This document shows positions 11,268-21,783 of a stretch of DNA of 64,000 bases, in pieces. A program made the translations under genes and the position numbers. The DNA is taken from positions 231,394 through 295,393 of the forward strand of contig CAJJDN010000145.1 of NCBI GenBank assembly GCA_905182985.1, given 5' to 3'. The notes beneath the pieces were generated by a model. It ran no database searches. It was not told where the DNA came from and saw only the letters and a program-made list of their open reading frames with translations. Position 1 is the stretch's first letter. Every line of letters starts with the position of its first letter. The DNA is from Paramecium sonneborni. Taxonomy: Eukaryota > Ciliophora > Oligohymenophorea > Peniculida > Parameciidae.

Positions 11268-13826
11268 TCATTTGTTAAATTATAATTTATTAATTGTTTT
11301 TATTTTTTGCATTTATTTTTTGGCTTCATTTAATATAACTTTAGATGTTTAGGATTTACTCTTTATCTATTTAAAAGTCTTAGATTTATCATCATTATTA
11401 TTATTATTATGTTCTGTTCTGCATTCCTATCTGTATGTTGACATCATTGCTAAACTATTACTTCCTGGTCTAGTCTATGTACTATGATTAGTTAAATATT
11501 GAATAGTTTTTTATTCTCTATGTATTTTATGTTTAAAATTATTACTGAATTCTTGATTATTAATCTGATGATAAATATGACTCACTAAATAGAAGTATCA
11601 AATATTACATGATTGGATTCTATTCAAAGATAATGTTAATTATCTATTTTATTTAATGAATTCAGTTCTAGGAGTTGAATTATCATAAAGTAAACTAGTC
11701 TTTGCAACCATAGTAGATTCTGTCTAAACATCTCTTTTTATCTAAGGATTCTCTATGTCAGTTTTTATCTAACTGTAATATTATTCATAATTTTCTTCAT
11801 TCACTTCTCCTAACTAAGAGTTTCTCTCATCCAACAATAAAGATCTTCGTCTAAAATGTATACCAATTCTAATACGCCAATTGCTTTCTTTTCGCAGTAA
11901 TATTAGGATCGCTGATTTTGGAGTCAGTGTAATTCTACAACTTCTCTGCTGCCATATTATAAGTCATTTAGACAATGTGAGGCAAAGGTGTTTATTCATT
12001 CGAGGATAAATGACAAAAATGACTTAACTACTATGTTTCGGTCTTTATTTGATTACAAATCAATGCTATCTATTCATAAATGCATTAACTTTCAGATGCT
12101 ATTCTATTTAAACATAATTAAACAAAAGCATCAAAATTATCTGATAATACTTTGTCATCAATTTCATTTTCTGTTATTAATTAACAATATTATTTAAATT
12201 CATTAAATATTTAAGTGTCATTATATAATATTGTTATATTATGAGATTTTTTTAATTTCTTAAACTCTGGATAATCATCCAAATGTATCTAAGATTGTTA
12301 TTAATTTTATTTTAAGAATGTTAAAGTTATCTAAGCCTATTAATATTTCTCAATCATATCTTAGCTCAATATTTCACTCCTTTATGCTATATTATAAAGT
12401 ATATTTATTATTCTCTATAAGAAAATACTGGCCCTATTATTCATACATAAAAATAACTCTTCCATTTATTATCTTCTACTTATTGTTTAAATTATTTTTA
12501 ATTTATTAGTCACACTAGATTGAGCTATATTTGATGTAATTACATTCTAATTAAAATTATCATTTGAAGGTTTTGAACATTTTATTATTCTCTCTTTATT
12601 ACCTTCGTCATCTAGTTAAAACTAAGTATTTCAATAAAATTTACCTTCCATTATATATTATTATACTCTCTAACACATTCACATTTCTATTCAATTAAAA
12701 ATGTATGCTATTCAGCTAATTGTCTTTATAAATTTGTCTATTCTTCATATGCTTTTAGAATTATCTCTTCAATTATATTTATATCTACATTCAATTTTAC
12801 TTATGATATTAATTCTTTTGCAGTTATAAAATTTTGTAAAGATTATTAATAATTTATTGCTTTTTTCTAATTCTTTTTAATTGAATTAATAGATCTTATT
12901 GATTACTTAGATTTCAGAGAAGTTTACTTTATTTGTGTTTAAAACACTCCTCCATCATCTAAAAAGGAATTCTCTGATGATTCTATAATCAAATCTTCAG
13001 ATTCGTCATTTTCTATTTTAGAATCTTAACTTATATCAATCTTTTAGGTTTAATTGGTACAAAATTCATATAACTTTGTCATTGCTAAATAGTTTTTTAT
13101 TATTATCATTTAATTGCCACTTGATTCCCATTTCAATCTCTCTTATTATTTTAGATCTTCAATTTAAGATTTCTAATCATGGATTTATATTTTTAATTCA
13201 TTTATATGATCTTAGATTGCTTAATATTCCTTCTTCTATTCTTCAGTGCTTGCCCTATGAATGTCATTTTGATCCATTAACTCTTACAAATATTGATTTC
13301 TTCTATTCTATAATCTTTAAATTTTAGTTTTCATTGATTGTAATGATTATTTGGATCTAAGCATTTCAAATTCAGCTAGAATTAATTCATCTTCAGCTTA
13401 TTTTTATTAATATTTCAACAGTTACATCTAATGTTCCATAGGATAAATCTATTATTTTTTCTTATTTATAGACTTGATTAATTCATCTATAGAAATTTAT
13501 AATTATTTTGTTGTCTCTAAACTTGAAATTGATTATGATTCATCAAATTTACTAACATTTTATTAAAGCTTATCCTCTTTCTCTATAATAATTGGTTTTA
13601 CTTCATTCTCATGTTGAATCAATTTCTAATATATTTTTTATTTGTAAATGTTGTTATTCCTTATTTCCTGATAAATTAAATTGAATTATGAGTTTTGATC
13701 ACTTATTTATTTTTTAAATATCTCCTATTTATTAAACTCCTCCTCTAATAATGACTGAGGATCCTTTAATTTATTGAAATCCTACATACTACTTAATCTA
13801 GATTCCAAATGACTTAAGGATTACAT
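11268..13826 (-). CDS. Large coiled-coil protein, unrecognised
   Basis: Predicted protein of about 828 residues made mostly of charged, glutamine-rich helix, typical of a structural or cytoskeletal coiled-coil protein. It starts MQSLSHLESRLSSMQDFNKL at 13824-13826. Long heptad-like stretches include EDELILAEFEMLRSKQSLQS and QELMDQNDIHRASTEEQKK. A low-complexity serine-rich hinge follows near the middle (LKSKQSIRSINSIKKNQ). The C-terminal part is N/S-rich (TEHNNNNNDDKSKTF). Three introns keep the frame: 12622-12644 (23 nt), 11851-11875 (25 nt) and 11585-11608 (24 nt), all ending TAG. No enzyme motif is visible. I do not recognise the family; a basal-body or cortical role would fit the composition but is only a guess. 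Confidence 0.75.
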
Positions 13827-14277
13827 TTTTATATTAAATAAAAAATTATCTCATTTGATATTAAAAACTAAAAAGGTATTGAGTAAAAATAGAGTATCTT
13901 CAGGATTCGAACCTAAAATATTAGTATAAATAAAAAAGAATATCTGGTATATTAAAGAAATAAAATGTGTTTTAAGAGTAAATAGCTAGGATTACTTATT
14001 CTTAGATAATAATTGATAACAAAAGTGTTAATTAGTGTAATAATATAAAATATATCAGGGTATAATTGCATAATCAATGAAATCTCATCGTGGAGTGATT
14101 TATACAAATATCATCATAGAAATGTAATAATATATGATATCAGAGTGGTGATGCAAATTGAATCAATATAGCTTATATTAAATATAAGTTAATTCATGAG
14201 CCAATTGATTTTCATCACAAATTTTAATTTTAATAATGATAAAAATAATTAATTTTAATATAATATGAAATACAGAA
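13827..14277. other. Intergenic stretch with a tRNA T-arm-like piece
   Basis: There is no protein gene here. At 13900-13916 the minus strand reads a perfect tRNA-like T-arm (TTAGGTTCGAATCCTGA), with a five-base stem and the TTCGAAT loop. I cannot find a matching acceptor 5' strand, D-arm or anticodon arm in the expected 60 bases upstream. Confidence 0.35.
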
Positions 14278-15366
14278 TCAACCAAGTATTCTAATTTTTT
14301 GATTGATAATACCTTAAGCATCTTTGATTGCAATATCAATAGTATCAATTTCCCAATCATTAGTTTTTTTATTTTTTTTGCCTTTGACATAACAAATTCC
14401 AGCTTTATTTCCATACATATCAGTTTCAAATTCTGCTTGATCTCTAATTTATCCACCTCTCAATTATTGATTGAATTGTATATTTTGACCAAATAATTTC
14501 TTGATTTAAGGATTAGTCTAAATAATAATTAATGATTGTCTATGAATTTAAGTATTGAGTACACTTATTCTCTAAAAATAAATAATTAATAAATATACTC
14601 TATTAGTTTTAACATAATTATATATAGCCATAGCTCCAATAATAGTACTAATAAGTGTGATATTTCTAACACCTCCAACCTTTCTATATAATTCTTATTG
14701 TCTATATCTTCTAGCTTCTTCAATTTCTTATTCAGTTGTTGGTACTTTAGGTTTACGAGCATCTATTTCTAATTTCAAATCATAAAGAGTTCTACGATCA
14801 GTTACTAAAGGTGGAGTCATTATTTGAGACATATCTTTCTTTAAAACTTAATTTGAATCTATTAGAACTATTCTAAAATCTCCTTATAATCCAATATCAG
14901 CAACAAGATGATCAATCTTCCACAATTTTATATCTGGTGTTAATTTCCAATTTTATAATGCTTCTACATCTTTATTATATTTCATCACATCTGTCATTAA
15001 TTTAGTAGATGGAATATAATATTAAGTTTTATTTTATATTTCTTACAATTCTCTTGATTATCCCATCAATTCTACTTTTGCTGCTCCTTTTGGACCAACT
15101 ACTTAAAAAGAATATTAACACACATCTTCACTTTGTGTTGCATTACTACCCATATTTATTTAAAGTGATAATGGATATCCTGCCAATTATATTATTTATT
15201 CATTATGTTACAATATTCTTAATGCTTCCTATACTATTGGATGATCATATTTTTATTTATGCAAATAACTTGTACCAAAATAACCCACACCTGAAAATCC
15301 TAAAAAACACAACAAAAAATTAGGTCCAGATCTAAATGGAAATGAATTCCTTAATTTATTAAACAT
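14278..15366 (-). CDS. COA1/TIM21-like mitochondrial inner-membrane protein
   Basis: Protein of about 353 residues starting MFNKLRNSFPFRSGPNFLL. The N-terminus is basic and followed by a hydrophobic segment (FLLCFLGFSGVGYFGTSYL), as expected for a mitochondrial inner-membrane protein. Each half carries a similar unit. The first reads VQEALRILQHNEQIIQLAG and the second QTNPQIKKLFGQNIQF. Both fit the COA1/TIM21 pattern in which a short helix leads to a small beta domain. A second membrane segment (ITLISTIIGAMAIYNYV) lies between the halves, so this looks like an internal duplication. The intron at 14572-14598 (27 nt, GTATAT...TTTTAG) is a multiple of three and has no TGA, so an unspliced message would also be open. 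COA1 helps assemble cytochrome oxidase in yeast; here the assignment rests on topology and short motifs. Confidence 0.55.
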
Positions 15367-15470
15367 TATTTTTATTTAATATAATTAATACAATAATCAA
15401 ACCATGAATTATCTTAAAGTTATTTAATAAGCTATTTAATAATTTTAACCTATTTTCTTCTCATTCACTC

Positions 15471-16257
15471 TCATTTCTTCAATTTATAATTTAATATATT
15501 TTTACATTTATATTTCTCCTTAGCTTAACCTGCATATAATAAACTCTATAATCCCATCACTATTTCCACTGCTACAAATATCACTAATACTACTGTAAAT
15601 TATATTGTTTAAGAATAAGCTATCTAATCTTCATCTCCATATATATAAGATTGAGTTTACTCTATTTAACCATAATCAATTAATATTAATATTGTTATTA
15701 TACCCCTTGTTATTACACAAGTAAATGTCAACATCATGAAAATTGTTAGTAATTATTCACTTTTTTATACTACACAAAAATACCCTAATTCATTGCTCTA
15801 TTCTTACCAACTAAACAAGTTAACAATTTCAATATATGCACCATCACCAATATTGTTATCAAATAAGATATTGTGAATCCTTCCTTTTTCCATCTATAAA
15901 AACTTAATATTGATAAACTATCATAAAACTCTAAATTCGACTATCCTTCTATATTTATTATTGATGTCAAATTATATAGTGTTATTACCTATTCTTTTCC
16001 AATAACCATACTAATTATAGCGAATTTATTAGATTGAATAAACTCACTTTTTCATTGAATTTTGCTCTATTTGATAACAGCTTTTCAAGTATCTTTTCTT
16101 TCTTTCTTGATTTCTTCTTTGGAGAACCTAACTCAGAATTCTCTGAAAATTAATATGGACTCATTCCTTCTTAATTCTCACTCTCATTCCCAAATTGTTA
16201 TAGTAACATCATATTTGTCTCTTGCATCTCTAAATGTTAATCTATTTCATCACTCAT
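15471..16257 (-). CDS. Small multi-pass membrane protein, unrecognised
   Basis: Predicted membrane protein of about 240-250 residues. The N-terminus (MSDEIDQHLEMQETNMM, then SPKKKSRKKEKILEKL) is charged and cytosolic in character. About four hydrophobic segments follow: FAIISMVIGKEQVITLYNL, TISYLITILVMVHILKLL, TIFMMLTFTCVITRGIITIL and TVVLVIFVAVEIVMGLQSLL. The tail is basic. An intron at 15785-15807 (23 nt) restores the frame between SYLITIL... and the third segment. A second frame change near 16050-16090 needs either an intron of about 32 nt (GTTATC...AAAAAG) or a one-base error, and I cannot decide which. The four-helix layout recalls tetraspan proteins, but no signature is present. Function unknown. 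Confidence 0.6.
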
Positions 16258-18286
16258 CTTTCTAATTATTATTATTACTTTCAATCACCAAATTTATCAT
16301 AACTCTTCATTTATTTCATCAATTATATACTATATTCTACCAATAAAATTTATTTTATTTTTATACTATATTTTCTCTATTTTTTTTATCTAAATTTTAT
16401 ATTTTCTAATTCTTATATTTTTATTGTAATTCATTTTTTATAATTCGAAATGAACCACTTAAATAAAATTCAAAAAATTATTACTTTATAAAACTTTCAT
16501 CATTCTAACTATATTTATAAAATAATTAAACACAACACATAATTTATTTTAAATTTCATAATTGGAATCTCCTCATAAATGAACTTATTCTTACATTTTT
16601 AATAAAATTTTAGTGCTAAAATTTAAAATGGAAAAGATTTAATAATTTTCGCAATTGGTTTTGATAAGGTTTACAATTTTTATCTCCTTCATATAACTAA
16701 TTAACTTCTTTTATTTTATTTTGTGAAAAGTTTTAATTAATTGAGTCAATTAAAAAAATTAATATGCATTCCTATTTCATTAATTAATTATTATTATAAA
16801 TAAAATCTTAATGTTATAATAATCTAAACAATATTTAAAGAATAACATTCTTGTTACATAAAAAAATATGGAATTCAAAATTAACAAAGATAATTTTAGT
16901 AAAAGTTTAGAGCTTTATCAAATTCTAAATTCAAGTAATCTAAGTAAAGTGTGAGCATTTATTTAAGAGTTATGCATTTATTTAATTACTATTAATAGAA
17001 TATAGAAATTCATTGAGATTAATTCACATTATCGTTGAATTGCAAAAGATGAGAGAAATCCAAATTAAATTCATTTCTAAATAATTTTTAAACATAATTG
17101 TGATATAATAGATTTTATAATGTATGATAATACTTTTGTTTTCATTGATTAAACCTATAAACTAGAATAAATTAGTATTTTTTATTATATTGCTTTAGAC
17201 AATATAATCAAAAAAGTAAAGTTTGATAATTTGATTTAAATTTTACATTTACATTTAGTATGTCATGAGAGAAAAGTTTGGTTACACCACATTTTATAAT
17301 TAAAGTAAGATGAAATATTAAATAGACAATAATTACACTTTTACATTAGAAATTGTTCAGAATTTTTGTTTACCCATGACTTAAGATTTATTTGTTAAAA
17401 AAATACAGTAGATAAGATATAATTTTAGGGGCATTTATTAGTTTGAAATCAAGAAGAAGAGTATTGATTTGAAAGAAAAAAAAATTTGAAGAGACATTAT
17501 AATAATAATAAATAGTTTATTTTTTATGATTTAATTATTTAATTTTTGAATCTGAAGGAATAATTAATGATTTCTTAAAATGGTGGATTTTGAGATAATC
17601 TGATTAATGAAAATGTTCAACAAATATAGCAAGAGAGAAAATGAAATTAGTTGATCTAATGGTTTAAAAATTAAGAATTCAGATATGTATGTATAAAATT
17701 TATGGAGATAAACATTATAAATGATTAAAAGAAAGTAACTTAGATGGAATGTCTTTAATTTGTTTATTGAATAGTAAAAGTAGATATAGAATTAATTGAA
17801 ATAAATGAATGAAAATTAGTTAAAGGTTCTTTTTTTGTATGGTAGTAATAGTGTGATATTTAATTTATATAATAAATGATTGTATATATTTAAATAGTGA
17901 TTTAGAAGTGAGAGTGATTTAAGAAGAGATAGTTGATTTGGGATAACTTTAGAGAAACAAGAATATTTAGAAGAGGATGAGATAGGGATAATAGAAAAAT
18001 AATAAAAGAATATTAATAAATAAAAATTTAATAAATTTAGATCATATCTTTGATATATCTTTTGATGTATCTTAGAAAGTGAAGATGGAAATCAAAAGTA
18101 GTCCGGTAAGAAAATAGTTGAGGAATATGGTGTAGAAAATGATTCTTGACATGTGATTGGGTGTTAATTCTTTGAGTAGAGTATTGAGATCTAAAATTTG
18201 ATTGGTTGATTAATAAATGAAAGGAATATTGAGAGTGTTTAAAAATTGAACTGAATAATCTCTTTAGATAATTAAATAAAAGTAAA
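16258..18286. other. Gene-poor region with a possible decayed ORF
   Basis: About 2 kb upstream of histone H2A without a clear gene. From 16869 an ATG opens a short frame (MEFKINKDNFSKSLELYQIL). After one or two frame changes, another frame stays open from about 17050 to 17442 (DFIMYDNTFVFIDQTYKL, then VWLHHILQLKQDEILNRQQ), interrupted once by TGA. This looks like a degenerating or mis-assembled protein gene of unknown family. From 17450 to 18286 TGA codons are frequent in every plus frame, and I see nothing else. Confidence 0.35.
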
Positions 18287-18466
18287 ATGTCATCAGGAGG
18301 AAAAGGAAAAGCAGGAAAAGGAGGAAAGGCAGCAGGAGCTCATAAATCAGTATCTAGATCACATAAAGCTGGTTTATAATTCCCAGTTGGAAGAGTGTCA
18401 AGATATTTGAAATAAGGAAGATATACAGAAAGAGTTGGTGCTGGTGCTCCAGTTTATTTATCAGCT
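17301..18466 (+). repeat. Direct duplicate, first copy (H2A upstream region and 5' end)
   Basis: This 1,166-bp stretch is repeated, apparently base for base, at 18468-19633, with a single n (18467) at the join. The copies break in the middle of the H2A coding region and in the middle of another frame. That is the pattern of two overlapping contigs that were not merged, rather than a biological duplication. Confidence 0.85.
18287..18466 (+). CDS. Histone H2A, truncated duplicate
   Basis: The first 60 codons of H2A ([17 protein letters not shown] up to PVYLSA) are identical to the complete gene at 19454. The reading stops at the n of 18467. It is best read as the same locus assembled twice. 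Confidence 0.8.
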
Positions 18467-18467
18467 N
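18467..18467. other. Single-n contig join
   Basis: One ambiguous base marks the junction between the two identical 1,166-bp copies. The true sequence probably continues directly from 18466 to 19634. Confidence 0.85.
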
Positions 18468-19633
18468 TAAAGTAAGATGAAATATTAAATAGACAATAAT
18501 TACACTTTTACATTAGAAATTGTTCAGAATTTTTGTTTACCCATGACTTAAGATTTATTTGTTAAAAAAATACAGTAGATAAGATATAATTTTAGGGGCA
18601 TTTATTAGTTTGAAATCAAGAAGAAGAGTATTGATTTGAAAGAAAAAAAAATTTGAAGAGACATTATAATAATAATAAATAGTTTATTTTTTATGATTTA
18701 ATTATTTAATTTTTGAATCTGAAGGAATAATTAATGATTTCTTAAAATGGTGGATTTTGAGATAATCTGATTAATGAAAATGTTCAACAAATATAGCAAG
18801 AGAGAAAATGAAATTAGTTGATCTAATGGTTTAAAAATTAAGAATTCAGATATGTATGTATAAAATTTATGGAGATAAACATTATAAATGATTAAAAGAA
18901 AGTAACTTAGATGGAATGTCTTTAATTTGTTTATTGAATAGTAAAAGTAGATATAGAATTAATTGAAATAAATGAATGAAAATTAGTTAAAGGTTCTTTT
19001 TTTGTATGGTAGTAATAGTGTGATATTTAATTTATATAATAAATGATTGTATATATTTAAATAGTGATTTAGAAGTGAGAGTGATTTAAGAAGAGATAGT
19101 TGATTTGGGATAACTTTAGAGAAACAAGAATATTTAGAAGAGGATGAGATAGGGATAATAGAAAAATAATAAAAGAATATTAATAAATAAAAATTTAATA
19201 AATTTAGATCATATCTTTGATATATCTTTTGATGTATCTTAGAAAGTGAAGATGGAAATCAAAAGTAGTCCGGTAAGAAAATAGTTGAGGAATATGGTGT
19301 AGAAAATGATTCTTGACATGTGATTGGGTGTTAATTCTTTGAGTAGAGTATTGAGATCTAAAATTTGATTGGTTGATTAATAAATGAAAGGAATATTGAG
19401 AGTGTTTAAAAATTGAACTGAATAATCTCTTTAGATAATTAAATAAAAGTAAAATGTCATCAGGAGGAAAAGGAAAAGCAGGAAAAGGAGGAAAGGCAGC
19501 AGGAGCTCATAAATCAGTATCTAGATCACATAAAGCTGGTTTATAATTCCCAGTTGGAAGAGTGTCAAGATATTTGAAATAAGGAAGATATACAGAAAGA
19601 GTTGGTGCTGGTGCTCCAGTTTATTTATCAGCT
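18468..19633 (+). repeat. Direct duplicate, second copy
   Basis: This is the same sequence as 17301-18466, offset by 1,167 positions. Its right end runs on into the rest of H2A without a break, so this copy is the one joined to real flanking DNA. Confidence 0.85.
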
Positions 19634-19855
19634 GTCCTTGAATATTTGGCTGCTGAAGTTTTAGAACTTGCTGGAAATGCCGCCAAAGATAATAAGAAGA
19701 ACAGAATTAATCCAAGACACATTCTCTTAGCTATAAGAAATGATGATGAATTAAACAAATTGATGGCCAATACTACTATTGCTGATGGAGGTGTCTTACC
19801 TAATATTCATCCACATTTATATTCAGCTAAGGAAGATCCAAGCCAAGCTGTTTGA
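19454..19855 (+). CDS. Histone H2A
   Basis: Core nucleosome histone of 133 residues, complete from ATG (19454) to TGA (19853-19855) with no intron. The glycine/lysine-rich tail ([19 protein letters not shown]) leads into the H2A fold: [20 protein letters not shown], then [40 protein letters not shown] and [17 protein letters not shown]. The C-terminus ([20 protein letters not shown]) has no SQ(E/D) motif, so this is not H2A.X, and the body is that of canonical H2A rather than H2A.Z. GC content is slightly higher than in neighbouring genes, as expected for a highly expressed gene. The next gene, ATE1, begins 28 bp downstream on the same strand. Confidence 0.97.
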
Positions 19856-19883
19856 TTTAAATTTTAATAGTCAAATAATTAAT

Positions 19884-21749
19884 ATGAATATTGATAATAT
19901 TAATCTAGGCTATTTTGAAGCTGATCATTCTTCCACTTGTTCCTATTGTTAGAAGGCAAAATCTTATTCATTAGGATTTTCAACGAGTAATATTATTTCT
20001 ATACACCTTTATTAGAGAAACTATACCCCTCTACTTATCATTCCATGATGGATAGAGGTTGGAGAAGATGTGGTACATATTATTACAAATATAATTTTAC
20101 TATGAATTGTTGTCTCTCTTATACTATTAGAGCTAATGCACTTTTATCATAATAAAAAAAAGGATAGAGAAAAATTGCAAAAACATTTTTAAAGCTCCTT
20201 GAGTCTGATCTTTTATCTAAATAAGTAGCTGATTTAAAATCAACATTAAACATAATTAATAATAATATTAAACAAGATCATTTATCTAAATAGTCTAATA
20301 TAAAGAATCCTAATCCATAACAATAATCATTATAATAACAATAATCATTATAATAAAAGAATATCAAACCTCAATAATAATAAAATTCACTTCATAAATA
20401 GAAACCTTAATAAATATCTGAAGATATTATTAATTCCTTAAAAGTACATTTTCAATAATACTTACAAATTATTGTTTCAAATATCTAAGAATTTATATTA
20501 TTATTTAAAGAATATTTTGATTCTAAGGGATTTCTAATTGAAGAAGTTTAAACAATATTTCAATATAATCTAAATATTAATACAATTAAAATATTTCCAT
20601 CCTAAGTAGCTAATAAGGGTGATTATTACTGTAATTTTATTATGCTTATATATGGGCTTAATAAAAAATTATTATTTTCAGATTTCCCAGTTGATAAATT
20701 TGCTTCGAAAATTATTCCCTTTGTTTAAAAGAATTTTATTAGTGACTAATTTTTGTTTGTTTAAGAACTTACTGGTTTTTTATCAATATTTACAAAAGAA
20801 AATGTAAAAAAAGCTAATGAACATTTAATTTAAATTGAAAAATAGATTGTAGAGTAGAAACAAAAGATCATTATTGAATAAAATATTTAGAAACCATTAA
20901 AATGTATATATTAATTATATGGAAATAGAAAATATTAAATTAATTGATGATCAGACATTTAAATCAAATTTATTTTAGATAGGAAATATGAAGGTGTTAT
21001 TAAAACCTGCAGAATGTACAGAAGAAAATTTTTAATTGTATCAAAGATATTGTCAAGAAATTCATGGTAAATAAAAGGAAAATAAGAGTGGATATTAATC
21101 ATTTTTATGTGAATAAGGATTAGATTAAAAAAAGTTTATTCAATCAAAAATAGATGGTAGTAAAATATTATTTATGGGATGCTTTCATATGAGATATTAT
21201 ATTGGTGATACCTTGGTAGCAGTTGGAGTAGTAGATATAACAGAAACAGCTTTAAGTTCTGTTTATTATTTTTATGATCCAATATTTGAAGAGTTTAATT
21301 TTGGTACATTTGGAGCTTTAGTAGAGATAGAATATATTTAATTAATGAATCAATATTTTCCAGATTTTAAGTATTATTATTTGGGATTTTACTTATAAAA
21401 TACGAATAAAATGTCATATAAAGGTGATTTTGAGCCATGTGAATTATTGTGTCCAGAAACATATACTTGGGTAGCATTAACAAAAGAATTAAGAAGTGAA
21501 ATTGATAAAAGATAAGCGTAAGCTACAAATTAGAGAAAGCTTAGAATAAGTAATTAGAATGTTGGTATAATTGATGATATGGATATGAATGATAAATCAT
21601 TTTATGGATAGATTCAAATAAGTTTGAGGGGAAAGGTTATGAAATTATCAGAATTAAATTTTGATTAGAAACAATTGAAGAAATATTTGGATAATGCTTA
21701 TTGCAGATTTGGAAAGTAATTGATGTAGAAATTGATATTTGAGTTATGA
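19884..21749 (+). CDS. ATE1: Arginyl-tRNA--protein transferase (ATE1)
   Basis: Enzyme of about 603 residues that adds arginine from Arg-tRNA to proteins with acidic N-termini, marking them for the N-degron pathway. The N-terminal domain has the conserved cysteines (STCSYCQKAKSYSLGFST and MNCCLSYTIR) and MDRGWRRCGTYYYK. The C-terminal transferase domain reads GCFHMRYYIGDTLVAVG, then SSVYYFYDPIFEEFNFGTFG, VEIEYIQLMNQYFPDFKYYY and LGFYLQNTNKMSYKGDFEPC. Introns at 19987-20015 (29 nt) and 20904-20928 (25 nt) restore the frame. Between the domains lies a Q/N-rich insert near residues 115-160 (NPQQQSLQQQQSLQQKN), followed by roughly 120 residues not usual in the family. The gene is packed between H2A (28 bp) and the TBC gene (34 bp). 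Confidence 0.93.
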
Positions 21750-21783
21750 ATTTAAAATAATTAAAAATAATATACATATATAA

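Noticed and set aside
12318..13327. Plus-strand ORFs of 60-80 codons
   Set aside because: They are antisense shadows of the 830-residue coiled-coil gene.
14299..15323. Plus-strand ORFs rich in Leu/Ile/Phe
   Set aside because: They are antisense to the COA1/TIM21-like gene.
18287..19855. Two tandem histone H2A genes
   Set aside because: The 1,166-bp copies look identical and meet at one n, which fits an unmerged contig overlap.
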